Positions 1-7,950 of a stretch of DNA of 64,000 nt are shown here, piece by piece. Both the position numbers and the translations under genes were made by a program. The stretch spans positions 186,001-250,000 of the forward strand of contig DASRFR010000058.1 in the NCBI GenBank assembly GCA_035651455.1, in the 5' to 3' direction. This DNA comes from DASRFR01 sp035651455. Its GTDB lineage: Bacteria; Acidobacteriota; Terriglobia; Terriglobales; Acidobacteriaceae. The first letter of the stretch is position 1, and every line of letters starts with the position of its first letter. A model generated the notes under the pieces. That model was given only the letters and a program-made list of their open reading frames with translations, did no database searches and had not been told where the DNA came from.

Positions 1-94
1 GCCAGCGAGACGCACAGATGGACCAGTTCGAGCCCGCCGCCCGCAAAGCTTGCGACTAGCTCGAACCATCTCTATTCTCGCCAGTATTCGCTCC

Positions 95-349
95 CTAATC
101 CCCTGCGTAAGCAACCGAGGCTGCCAGGTTCTTTTCGAAGCGCCGCGCCTCGTACCAGAGCGCCAGTTCCACGCGATTCCACAGACCTAATTTGTCGTAG
201 ATGACGCGCAGATAGTTCTTGACCACATGTTCCGTGGTACCGATGGCATCCGCGACTTCTCTATTCTTGAGTCCTTGCGCGACGAGTTCAATGACGCGAA
301 ACTCTCGTTCGCTGGGAGTGCGTGTTCCGTACCGCCCCTCTCCGACCAT
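95..349 (-). CDS. Small LuxR-type HTH transcriptional regulator (second of an overlapping pair)
   Basis: An 84-residue protein that is almost entirely one LuxR/GerE-type helix-turn-helix domain. It opens with the usual SEREFRVIELVAQGLKNREV helix 1-2 region and continues with a recognition helix around EHVVKNYLRVIYDKLG. It should bind DNA as a dimer; no receiver or sensor domain is present, so its input is unknown. An SD-like GGAG lies 8 nt before the ATG, which supports this start, although the frame stays open upstream. The start lies inside the preceding regulator gene, giving a long out-of-frame overlap of 163 nt. I infer the two act together or form a heterodimer; that is not shown by the sequence. 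Confidence 0.75.
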   Translation of the reverse strand: MVGEGRYGTRTPSEREFRVIELVAQGLKNREVADAIGTTEHVVKNYLRVIYDKLGLWNRVELALWYEARRFEKNLAASVAYAGD

Positions 350-558
350 AGCTGTCTCCGAAATAAGAATGTAGCGAGTTTTACCCGCTTGATGCCGCCG
401 CTGATCCCGAATCGCAGGAAAAGCCGGTTGAAGTGAGCTTTCACAGTGCGTTGTGCAATGTTCAGCTCTTTGGCGATGTCCTCGTTTTCGTAGCCCTGCA
501 GCAGCAGGGTAACGATTTGTTGTTCTCTCGGACCTAAGCGAATTTCGCCATCTATCAT
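187..558 (-). CDS. Small LuxR-type HTH transcriptional regulator (first of an overlapping pair)
   Basis: The chosen ATG at 558 follows a perfect GGGGAGGAAAA ribosome-binding site; an upstream in-frame TTG at 633 has no such site. The first 70 residues form a LuxR/GerE helix-turn-helix domain (GPREQQIVTLLLQGYENEDI, then RTVKAHFNRLFLRFG). The remaining 50 or so residues have no recognisable fold and are encoded by the same bases that encode the N-terminal part of the next regulator in another frame, so the tail is probably unconstrained. It is a DNA-binding regulator with no sensor domain. A frameshifted two-domain gene is an alternative, but both halves have their own SD sequence. Confidence 0.7.
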   Translation of the reverse strand: MIDGEIRLGPREQQIVTLLLQGYENEDIAKELNIAQRTVKAHFNRLFLRFGISGGIKRVKLATFLFRRQLWSERGGTEHALPANESFASLNSSRKDSRIEKSRMPSVPRNMWSRTICASSTTN

Positions 559-986
559 TTTTCCTCCCCGTTCACCAACAGTCTTTCCTACGAGGCGGCG
601 CGCAAACATTCGACTGAAGGGCAACCGTAACACTCGGACGTTACAACACTAAGAATGGAGATGTAATTGTTTCTCCTTGCAGTCAAGGTGCCATAGAAGA
701 AAGTTTTGATATGTGACGGAGAGAATTCTCTCTTTGTGACAACCGAACATTGTTCAACCGCGATACACGCGGGGCTGCGGGTATGAAACCCTCGGTTGGG
801 AAAAAGTTTCGCAGCCGTTTCCTCGACGTTAAGAGAAACACCCTAGGACAAATTTCCTTTTTTCTACAGGGTAGAATGGAACTTTTACACGACGCGACGC
901 AACCGCATTTTCTTTCTAAGCCCTTACAGGACTGGCAATTGAATAAAAAGTCTTGCTGAATTTTCTGACCATCAAAAACCGATTCC
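559..986. other. Intergenic region, no gene seen
   Basis: This stretch lies between the 3' end of the glycosyltransferase gene and the start of the LuxR pair, both on the minus strand. Short open frames on both strands have no homology that I recognise, no SD and no plausible composition. It should carry the promoter of the regulator pair; I could not identify good -35 and -10 boxes. Confidence 0.4.
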
Positions 987-1766
987 TCAGTGTCGCGAAG
1001 GGCTCCCGTCACGAAGCGTATTTTCTACTCCGCCGAGGGTCCCGTGCGGGAGCGCATCGCTTTGCTTTAAGGTCCTGGGTACCTTCACGGAATATTTGAG
1101 AAGACACCAAAGCGCGCGCAGACCGTCTCGCCAACCGATTTTCTTGCCTTCTTCGTAGGTTCGGCCCCAATAACTGATGCCAACCTCGTAAATCCGCAGG
1201 CGACGTTTCGCAACTTTGACCGTGATCTCCGGCTCGAAGCCGAATCGATCCTCTTCGATGGGAATGGATTGGATCACTTCACGGCGGAACACCTTGTAGC
1301 AAGTCTCCATGTCGGTCAGGTTGATGTCGGTGAGGGCATTTGAGATCAGGGTCAGAATTTTATTTCCTACCGAGTGCCAGAAATACAGCACGCGATGGGG
1401 GCGTCCGCCGAGGAAGCGGGAACCATACACCACATCTGCCTTGCCCTCCAGCAGCGGCTCGAGCATGAGCGGGTATTCAGCCGGGTCGTATTCCAGATCT
1501 GCGTCCTGAATAATCACAAATTCGCCGCGTGCTTCCTCGATACCTCGCCGCAAAGCCGCTCCCTTGCCCATGTTCTTGGAATGAAGGAAAAGACGAACCT
1601 GGGGATATTCGCGTTGCAACTCGGTCAGGAGTTCGCGAGAACCATCTTGTGAACCGTCATCCACACAGATCAATTCCAGGTCTGTCGCCACCCCGAGCAC
1701 GTTGGCCACCACCTGCCGCAGGGTGGCGCGCTCGTTGTATACCGGCATGATTACTGAGAGTTGCAT
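987..1766 (-). CDS. Family 2 glycosyltransferase (dolichyl/undecaprenyl-phosphate sugar synthase-like)
   Basis: This 259-residue GT-A fold enzyme transfers a sugar from a nucleotide donor, most likely to a lipid phosphate carrier at the inner face of the membrane. It starts with SVIMPVYNERATL, has the donor-binding DDGS at residues 36-39 and the metal-binding DAD at 88-90, then the GSRFLGG and ETCYKVFRRE segments typical of the DPM1/DPG-synthase group. It lacks the C-terminal membrane helices that some relatives carry, so it is probably soluble or peripherally bound. It is transcribed divergently from the phosphopantetheinyl transferase gene. The exact donor sugar cannot be told from sequence. 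Confidence 0.88.
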   Translation of the reverse strand: MQLSVIMPVYNERATLRQVVANVLGVATDLELICVDDGSQDGSRELLTELQREYPQVRLFLHSKNMGKGAALRRGIEEARGEFVIIQDADLEYDPAEYPLMLEPLLEGKADVVYGSRFLGGRPHRVLYFWHSVGNKILTLISNALTDINLTDMETCYKVFRREVIQSIPIEEDRFGFEPEITVKVAKRRLRIYEVGISYWGRTYEEGKKIGWRDGLRALWCLLKYSVKVPRTLKQSDALPHGTLGGVENTLRDGSPSRH

Positions 1767-1906
1767 AGTTCAAAAAATGGGATGCTTTGGATATAGGATA
1801 CCTCGTAGAGTCCGATTATTCGACTACCTGACCGTTACAATGTCGGGCACCCCGGGCAGACGAGAGGGAACGTTTTCTGGAATCTCAGAACAATTTGCTT
1901 ACTTCA

Positions 1907-2620
1907 ATGCCGCTTTCCTTGCAGCATGACTCCGTTGACATCTGGACGGTCGCACTCAATGCAACCGCGCCAACCGGGGATGAACTGCAAGAAATCTTAT
2001 CTGCCGATGAACAGGCCCGGGCTGCACGATTTCATTTCGAACCCGACCAGCGCCGTTACATCGTGACTCGCGCACACCTCCGCCGCCTGGTATCGGGCTA
2101 CACGACTTGCCCGGCCGAGCGAATCCGCTTTCGCTACTCGGCTCGCGGTAAGCCCGCACTCGAGCAACCTGCTGGAGATCTGCGCATTAACGTATCTCAT
2201 TCCGATGAACATGCGCTGCTCGCATTTACTCGGGGCAGAGAAATCGGAGTGGATATCGAGAAGATGAAGCCCGAAATCGAGGCCCTTACGCTGGCCGTGC
2301 GTTTCTTTTCGCCTGGCGAGAGTGAAACACTTAAATGCTTACCCGAGGACAAGCGAGGGAGCGCATTCTATCGTGGCTGGACATGCAAAGAAGCGCTTCT
2401 GAAAGCCTGGGGCACGGGGCTGTATCTGCCTCTCGATTGTTTCGATGTCGAGATCGATCCCACGAGGCCAGCTGGACTGTTGGCCACCCGGCCTGACGCA
2501 TCACTAGCCTGCCGCTGGTCGGTGCAGGACCTGCGCGCTCCCGACGGCTACGCCGCAGCATTAGCTGTGGAAGGCAACATTTCGAAGCCAAAAATCAGGA
2601 CATTCGAGATTCCAGCTTGA
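1907..2620 (+). CDS. 4'-phosphopantetheinyl transferase (Sfp/AcpT superfamily)
   Basis: The enzyme moves the phosphopantetheine arm of coenzyme A onto a serine of an acyl or peptidyl carrier protein. The two signature motifs are present: the magnesium-binding GVDIE at about residues 114-118 and WTCKEALLKAWGTGL at about 158-172. At 237 residues it matches the two-lobed Sfp type rather than the short AcpS type. I take the ATG at 1907; an in-frame TTG four codons upstream is a less likely start. No polyketide or peptide synthase gene is nearby, so it may serve fatty acid synthase or a distant secondary-metabolite cluster. Confidence 0.9.
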   Translation: MPLSLQHDSVDIWTVALNATAPTGDELQEILSADEQARAARFHFEPDQRRYIVTRAHLRRLVSGYTTCPAERIRFRYSARGKPALEQPAGDLRINVSHSDEHALLAFTRGREIGVDIEKMKPEIEALTLAVRFFSPGESETLKCLPEDKRGSAFYRGWTCKEALLKAWGTGLYLPLDCFDVEIDPTRPAGLLATRPDASLACRWSVQDLRAPDGYAAALAVEGNISKPKIRTFEIPA

Positions 2621-3027
2621 ACTTACATGCCGCCAAATGTCGGTGCAGCTAATGGTGCAGAACCGGCACGCCGCGAGCCGAGTTAGAGAGCGAATGCGGT
2701 ATGAAGCGAATCCTGTCCAGAAAAGTTGCAATCATTTACACATTCGTCGGAAAAGGGTGGGTTAAGGAAAACCGCCCTGCAGGATTGCTATTCTATTGAA
2801 GTACATAGATTTAGTGGGGTTTCGATCGAAGGCAGGGCACTTGCTCCGCTGAACAGGCAACGAGATGTCAGGGGTGTCGGGGTTTCCTCCTCCGCCTTAG
2901 CGCTGCACGATAATAGTTCTGTACTTGCAATTCCCGGTCAGCAAATGCGTTCGACAACAGGCGGGAATCGCCAAGCAAAGGAATTAATCTAACCACATCA
3001 CCTAATCCGAACCTGGAGGCTCACAGC
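2621..3027. other. Intergenic region upstream of the sulfate-activation genes
   Basis: About 400 nt without a convincing gene. One open frame of 88 codons on the plus strand has no SD and no recognisable composition. The 3' end carries the GGAGG that serves the next gene's TTG start. I looked for a riboswitch-like structure ahead of the sulfur genes and could not support one. Confidence 0.4.
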
Positions 3028-4779
3028 TTGACCGTCGCAACCACCACCAGTCACTTGATCGCACCGCACGGCGGTGAACTCATCGACCTGATCGCGAGTG
3101 CCGAGAGGTCCCGCGAATTGAAATCGCATTCCCGCGAGTGGCCCTCATGGGACCTTACCGCACGCCAGCTCTGTGATCTCGAACTGCTGCTGAGTGGCGG
3201 ATTTTCTCCTCTTACTGGATTCATGAATCGCGCCGACTATGAAGGGGTTTGTCACAACATGCGCCTGTCGTCCGGCGTTCTGTGGCCCATGCCCATCACC
3301 CTCGACGTTACGGAGGAGTTTGCCAAGAAATTAACTCCGGGCAGCAGCAAGATTGCTTTGCGCGATCCCGAAGGCGTAATGCTCGCGGTTCTCAACGTCC
3401 AAGAAGTGTGGCAGCCTGATCGCAAGGCCGAAGCTAAGGCGGTGTTCAATAGCACCAGTCCAGCTCACCCGGGAGCCGATTACGTCATCAACAAGGCGAA
3501 TTCCTGGTACGTCGGCGGCACGGTGGAAGGCATGCAGTTGCCCTCGCATTACGACTTCCGCTCCATTCGCCTCACGCCGGCCGAGCTGCGCGCCGAGTTT
3601 TCGCGCCTGGGATGGCGTCGGGTGGTGGCATTCCAGACTCGCAACCCCATGCACCGCGCGCACCAGGAGCTGACTTTCCGTGCCGCCAAGCAGGTAGAAG
3701 CTAATCTTCTCATCCATCCCTCGGTGGGAATGACCAAGCCGGGCGATGTTGATTACTTCACGCGAGTGCGTTGCTATCAACTATTGCTTTCGAAATATCC
3801 GCAAGGGACAGTAAAGCTATCCCTGCTTCCGCTGGCCATGCGCATGGGGGGCCCGCGAGAAGCGATTTGGCACGGCATCATCCGAAAAAATCACGGCTGC
3901 ACGCACTTCATCGTCGGCCGCGATCATGCCGGTCCCGGCAAAGACACCGACGGGAAACCTTTCTACGGTCCCTATGAAGCGCAGGAATTGTTCAAGAAGC
4001 ATGAGCGCGATCTTGAAGTGACAATGGTGCCCTTCAATATGATGGTCTACCTCGAAGACCAGGACAAATACGTCCCCGATAACGAGGTGCCAAACGGGTC
4101 GCGCGTGCTCAACATATCCGGGACCGATCTTCGCCAACGCTTGAACGAAGGACGAGACATTCCCGGATGGTTCACTTATCCCGAGGTGGTGCACGAACTC
4201 CGCCGCAGTTATCCTCCACGACATCTTCAGGGCGTGACGATTTTCTTCACCGGGCTTTCGGGTTCAGGCAAATCAACAATTGCCAATGTGCTCCTGACGA
4301 AGTTTCTGGAAGTGGGCGGACGGCCAGTGACGATCCTCGATGGCGATCTCGTTCGCAAACACTTGTCCTCCGAACTGGGATTTTCCAAGGAACATCGCGA
4401 CATCAACATCCGACGGATTGGCTATGTGGCGTCGGAGATCACCAAGAACGGCGGCATCGCCATCTGCGCTCCCATTGCGCCGTACGATTCGGTTCGTAAA
4501 CAAGTACGGGAGATGATTGAGCCTTACGGTGGTTTTGTGCTGGTTCACGTCGCAACTCCGGTGGAAACCTGCGAGCAACGCGACCGGAAGGGCCTGTATG
4601 CCAAGGCACGGGCAGGCATCATCAAGGAGTTCACCGGCATCTCTGATCCCTACGAAGCTCCAAACGACGCCGAGGTAGTGATCAATACCGCCAATTTATC
4701 GCCCGAGGAGGCTGCTCAGGAAGTTATTCTCCATCTTGAGCAGCAGGGCTTCATCGGAGTGAGTGGGGCGGCGGCTTAG
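3028..4779 (+). CDS. Bifunctional sulfate adenylyltransferase / adenylylsulfate kinase
   Basis: This 583-residue fusion makes PAPS from sulfate in two ATP-dependent steps. The N-terminal ATP sulfurylase part carries QTRNPMHRAHQ at about residue 203 and GRDHAGPGKD at about 297, the nucleotide and sulfate site motifs of the monomer-type (Sat/MET3) enzyme. The APS kinase domain starts near residue 400, with the P-loop GLSGSGKST at about 408 and the DGDLVRKHLSSELGFS segment after it. The start is TTG, eight nucleotides after GGAGG; no ATG is available nearby. It is followed by a sulfite-type exporter and a CysQ-like phosphatase, forming a sulfate activation unit. The kinase domain looks intact, so both activities are likely. 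Confidence 0.93.
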   Translation: MTVATTTSHLIAPHGGELIDLIASAERSRELKSHSREWPSWDLTARQLCDLELLLSGGFSPLTGFMNRADYEGVCHNMRLSSGVLWPMPITLDVTEEFAKKLTPGSSKIALRDPEGVMLAVLNVQEVWQPDRKAEAKAVFNSTSPAHPGADYVINKANSWYVGGTVEGMQLPSHYDFRSIRLTPAELRAEFSRLGWRRVVAFQTRNPMHRAHQELTFRAAKQVEANLLIHPSVGMTKPGDVDYFTRVRCYQLLLSKYPQGTVKLSLLPLAMRMGGPREAIWHGIIRKNHGCTHFIVGRDHAGPGKDTDGKPFYGPYEAQELFKKHERDLEVTMVPFNMMVYLEDQDKYVPDNEVPNGSRVLNISGTDLRQRLNEGRDIPGWFTYPEVVHELRRSYPPRHLQGVTIFFTGLSGSGKSTIANVLLTKFLEVGGRPVTILDGDLVRKHLSSELGFSKEHRDINIRRIGYVASEITKNGGIAICAPIAPYDSVRKQVREMIEPYGGFVLVHVATPVETCEQRDRKGLYAKARAGIIKEFTGISDPYEAPNDAEVVINTANLSPEEAAQEVILHLEQQGFIGVSGAAA

Positions 4780-4805
4780 CGCCTCGCGTACTGTCTGAGG
4801 GCCTT

Positions 4806-5576
4806 ATGACGTTGTTGGCAGTCAAAATCGTAATCGGCTTGGTGGTGGGCACGCTTATTGGCCTGACGGGCCTTGGCGGCGGGGTTCTCTTGCTCCCTCT
4901 GCTGATCTTTGGCCTGAAGGTGCCCGCCATTACGGCCGTCGGTTCCGATGCGCTCTTCAACTTCGTAACCAAGATCCCGGCCGGTTTCCTTCATTTCAGG
5001 AAAGGTACGGTGAAGCGCAATGTAGTGCTGGCGCTCGCGTCCGGTAGCGTGCCGGGTTCGATCCTGGGCATCGCGTTTCTCACCTATCTCCGGAGCGTGT
5101 ACGGAACCGGCGTGAACGACTTCATCAAGTCTGCGGTGGGCGTGCTTCTGATCTGCATTCCGACCCTGCTGCTGTTCCAGGCCCGAATCGAAGACAGCGT
5201 CGTTCATCGCCCGCCGACGATGAAGTCGTTTGCAGGCATGACGCTGATCGGCCTGGTCGCCGGATTTCTCGTCGGCATGACATCGGTGGGTTCGGGCAGC
5301 ATTATCATGATGCTGCTGTTGCTTTTTTACAGCTTCTCCCCGAAAGTGAATGTTGGCACCGACATTGTTCACGCCATTTTGCTGACGGGCGTCACTAGTT
5401 TCCTGCATTTCCGGCTTGGCAACGTGGATCCCGTGCTGGTTGGCTCGCTTTTGATAGGGTCTATTCCCGGCGGCCTGATCGGTTCTCACCTGAGCACAAA
5501 AGTACCCGTGCTATGGTTGAGGAGAATTCTGTGCACGGTGCTGCTCGCTACCGGCGCCAGAATGCTCCTGGCCTGA
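4806..5576 (+). CDS. TauE/SafE-family membrane transporter (probable sulfite or sulfonate exporter)
   Basis: A 256-residue integral membrane protein with about seven to eight hydrophobic segments arranged as two related halves. The repeated glycine-rich motif is visible as LIGLTGLGGGVLLLPLLI near the N terminus and FLVGMTSVGSGSIIMMLLLL in the middle, which is diagnostic of the TauE/SafE (DUF81) family. Family members move small sulfur-containing or organic anions across the inner membrane. It starts 26 nt after the PAPS-forming enzyme and is followed at once by a CysQ-like gene, so a role in sulfate or sulfite flux is a reasonable inference. The direction and substrate of transport are not shown by the sequence. 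Confidence 0.88.
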   Translation: MTLLAVKIVIGLVVGTLIGLTGLGGGVLLLPLLIFGLKVPAITAVGSDALFNFVTKIPAGFLHFRKGTVKRNVVLALASGSVPGSILGIAFLTYLRSVYGTGVNDFIKSAVGVLLICIPTLLLFQARIEDSVVHRPPTMKSFAGMTLIGLVAGFLVGMTSVGSGSIIMMLLLLFYSFSPKVNVGTDIVHAILLTGVTSFLHFRLGNVDPVLVGSLLIGSIPGGLIGSHLSTKVPVLWLRRILCTVLLATGARMLLA

Positions 5577-5597
5577 TCTCCAAGCTCAAAGGACTTG

Positions 5598-6413
5598 ATG
5601 ATTCACTCTTCGTCACAAGGAACGATCGAGCGCATACACGCTGCGCTCGAAGCCGCTCGTAACGTCCTCAGCCGTTTTACGCCCGGCGAGATCGAAGCCG
5701 AGTACAAGGCGGGGCATGACCCCGTGACCGAAGCCGACACGGCGGTGGATGCTGTGCTGCGCCAAAACCTCCTGCGCGGAGACGAAGGTTGGCTCTCAGA
5801 AGAAAGTGTGGACGACCTCTCACGCCTCCAAAAGCGCCGCGTATGGGTTGTCGATCCGCTCGACGGAACGCGCGAATTCGTAGCCGGCATACCGGAATTC
5901 TGCGTTTCCATTGCCATGGTGGAGGATGGACGCCCCGTCGCCGGCGGCATTTGTAATCCTGCGACAAAAGAAAGTTTCGTAGGATCGCTCGACACCGGCG
6001 TGACCTACAACGGTAAGCCGGCCGGGCCCAGCGCCCGCAAAAACCTCGAAGGAGCGACGGTTCTCGCCAGCCGCAGCGAAGTGAAACGGGGCGAGTGGAA
6101 GTTTTTTGAGGATTCAGGACTACGGATCTTGCCTATGGGCTCGGTAGCGTACAAGCTGGCGCGCGTTTCCGCGGGATTGGCCGACATCACTTTTACACTG
6201 ACGCCCAAGCATGAGTGGGATGTGGCCGCGGGCGCGGCCCTCGTCATGAGTGCAGGAGGGTTTGTAGGGACGCTGGCGAATACTCCGCTTCACTGCAATA
6301 ACCGCAAGCCATGGTTGCCCGGCCTGATTGCCTCCGGTCCCAACTTGCGCGAACCGCTGATGTCTTTACTCGAGGACCATGTGAAAGCCGAACAGAAAGG
6401 CGCCGCGCAGTAG
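5598..6413 (+). CDS. cysQ: 3'(2'),5'-bisphosphate nucleotidase / inositol monophosphatase family (CysQ-like)
   Basis: This is a 271-residue magnesium-dependent phosphatase. It carries the GHDPVTEADTAVD segment, the metal-binding acidic pair in SEES, the DPLDGTREF motif at about residue 86 and the C-terminal WDVAAGAAL motif, which define the inositol monophosphatase fold. The size and the position directly behind a PAPS synthase fusion favour the CysQ role: removing the 3'-phosphate of PAP or PAPS to recycle the by-product of sulfation or reduction. I use the ATG at 5598; a TTG lies just before it. Inositol phosphatase activity is the alternative. Confidence 0.85.
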   Translation: MIHSSSQGTIERIHAALEAARNVLSRFTPGEIEAEYKAGHDPVTEADTAVDAVLRQNLLRGDEGWLSEESVDDLSRLQKRRVWVVDPLDGTREFVAGIPEFCVSIAMVEDGRPVAGGICNPATKESFVGSLDTGVTYNGKPAGPSARKNLEGATVLASRSEVKRGEWKFFEDSGLRILPMGSVAYKLARVSAGLADITFTLTPKHEWDVAAGAALVMSAGGFVGTLANTPLHCNNRKPWLPGLIASGPNLREPLMSLLEDHVKAEQKGAAQ

Positions 6414-6492
6414 CTTTCGCCCAATTCGTATAAGAGGCTCAGCAGTTCTCGCCAGCGAGTTGCGATTCCGCCTCGTTACTTAGCTCCCGCCT

Positions 6493-7287
6493 TCATCGTG
6501 GTCCTTGTGCCCACGGAGGCGCCCACTGGAACCGGCCCGAGCCTCCGCCGTAATAGGCCGCAATAGCGTGCCGTTCCGAGCCCGTCAGCGCGCTCGCGAT
6601 GCTCCGCATGGGCTCATTGATGTCATTGGCGCGATCGCCGCTGGCAAAGCCTTCCAATTGCTGCAGGAGGTAATCCGCGTTCTGGCTCGCCAAGGAAGGA
6701 GCGCCCTTCACGTACGCTACCGGCCCATGGCACGCCTGGCACGGCGGAATACCGCGCGTCCCGTCGCCCAGGCTTATCAGGCGCACGGCTACAGCAGCAT
6801 CGGCAGGTGAGGCCGGAGCTCCGGGAAAACTTCGATTATCCTGCGGATCGGATGAACTCGGCAGCATCGCGTAATAAGCGGCAAGGTCGGCCACATCTTT
6901 CGATGTGAGCGGAACGGCAATCATGCGCATCATGGGCGAGTTACGATGGCCTGTCTGGAAATCAGCCATTTGCTTCCACATGACCAGCCGATCCATGGCG
7001 GCAAGATTAGGAATGCTTGCAGTCGAACTGAAGCCTTCGCCACCGTGGCAATGGTCGCATTTCTTCGCAATGAGGAGACCGCGGAGAGCATCTCCGTCGT
7101 ACGCCGCAGCGATAGTGGCGTCGGTCCAGGCTACATTCGACGGAATGCGCGCCAGAGCTTCAGCGCTACTCGCTTGGACCAGGTACACGCTCATGCCCAG
7201 TGCAAAAAGTAGCGAGAAGCCAGCGAGAATTTTCCCTCGACGCCAACTCCTCGGGTTGCCATTTGCATTTGGGTTATCGTGAAGCAC
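6493..7287 (-). CDS. Membrane-anchored diheme cytochrome c (c4-like)
   Basis: The 264-residue protein begins with a charged stretch and one hydrophobic segment (about residues 19-38), an uncleaved anchor or a signal peptide. Two class I cytochrome domains follow, with haem sites CDHCH at 77-81 and CQACH at 183-187 and Met-rich stretches that can supply the distal ligands. It should shuttle electrons on the periplasmic face. The GTG start overlaps the last codons of the CuA protein gene by 14 nt and follows a weak GAAAGG, so the two are translationally coupled. Together they look like an electron entry module for an oxidase, but no catalytic subunit is present here. Confidence 0.87.
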   Translation of the reverse strand: MLHDNPNANGNPRSWRRGKILAGFSLLFALGMSVYLVQASSAEALARIPSNVAWTDATIAAAYDGDALRGLLIAKKCDHCHGGEGFSSTASIPNLAAMDRLVMWKQMADFQTGHRNSPMMRMIAVPLTSKDVADLAAYYAMLPSSSDPQDNRSFPGAPASPADAAVAVRLISLGDGTRGIPPCQACHGPVAYVKGAPSLASQNADYLLQQLEGFASGDRANDINEPMRSIASALTGSERHAIAAYYGGGSGRFQWAPPWAQGPR

Positions 7288-7795
7288 AGTTGACCCTTTC
7301 GTCTGGGCCTAAAGCCCGGAAGTGTTCGCGCGGAACGACCAGCATCTCACTCCTCATGGCGTAGTGCCCTGCCCCGCAGAACTCGCGGCACGGCATCTTG
7401 TAGTCTCCTGGCGTCTCGAACTGAAAATGGGCTTCGCTCACGCGCCCCGGCACAACCTTCATGGCGTCGTGGGAACCGGATATGGAGAGCAGATGCACGA
7501 CGTCCGCGCTGGTAACCCGAAACTGTATAGGGACACCGGCCGGCACCAGCACGCAGCGCGGTACAAACACGTATTGCTGGGCGATCATACGCACGGTCAC
7601 AGAGCCGTCGCGTTCCTGGGCCGACCCGAGGTTGGCTTCCATGAACTCGCCTTGCAGGTGCAATGTGACCGGATCAACTCGGCCACGGCGAAGAAATCTG
7701 AGCACGGGGACATCAAACTGATTGAATCGCATGGCAGCCATGGCGCAGGCGACTAGACCAATGGCCAGAATGAATTGCAGGGATCTTGCTTTCAT
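7274..7795 (-). CDS. CuA-domain protein, cytochrome c oxidase subunit II-like
   Basis: From the ATG at 7795 the product has 173 residues: one N-terminal membrane anchor (RSLQFILAIGLVACAMAAM) and a cupredoxin domain. The full CuA ligand set is visible: His in DVVHLL, then C-x3-C-x3-H-x2-M in CREFCGAGHYAM, including the bridging Glu carbonyl position. It should form a binuclear copper electron carrier outside the membrane. The protein is shorter than usual subunit II because the second N-terminal membrane helix is missing. No subunit I or III gene is adjacent; the gene is coupled to a diheme cytochrome c. A nitrous-oxide-reductase-like or stand-alone CuA carrier is the alternative. Confidence 0.85.
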   Translation of the reverse strand: MKARSLQFILAIGLVACAMAAMRFNQFDVPVLRFLRRGRVDPVTLHLQGEFMEANLGSAQERDGSVTVRMIAQQYVFVPRCVLVPAGVPIQFRVTSADVVHLLSISGSHDAMKVVPGRVSEAHFQFETPGDYKMPCREFCGAGHYAMRSEMLVVPREHFRALGPDERVNCASR

Positions 7796-7950
7796 ACCGA
7801 GGCTTAAAAAAGCATACTCAGATGCGGCGCAAACCACAAACTGCATCGTGACTGTTGTAACTTTCGCGTGCCATTGGGCCGCGGATACCTTAAGCTTGTA
7901 GTGATCTCCCCTAATTAGCAGCGCTTGGCGCACCTCCGGAGAACTCCCGA

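Noticed and set aside
683..1012. A 109-codon Cys-containing frame on the minus strand
   Set aside because: No SD, no homology that I recognise, and an overlap with the glycosyltransferase 3' end; the composition does not look coding.
2726..2992. An 88-codon frame upstream of the sulfate-activation genes
   Set aside because: No SD and no coding-like pattern; more likely leader or promoter DNA.
4776..5489. A 237-codon minus-strand frame over the TauE/SafE gene
   Set aside because: Low-complexity His/Arg/Gln composition and complete overlap with a well-supported membrane protein gene.
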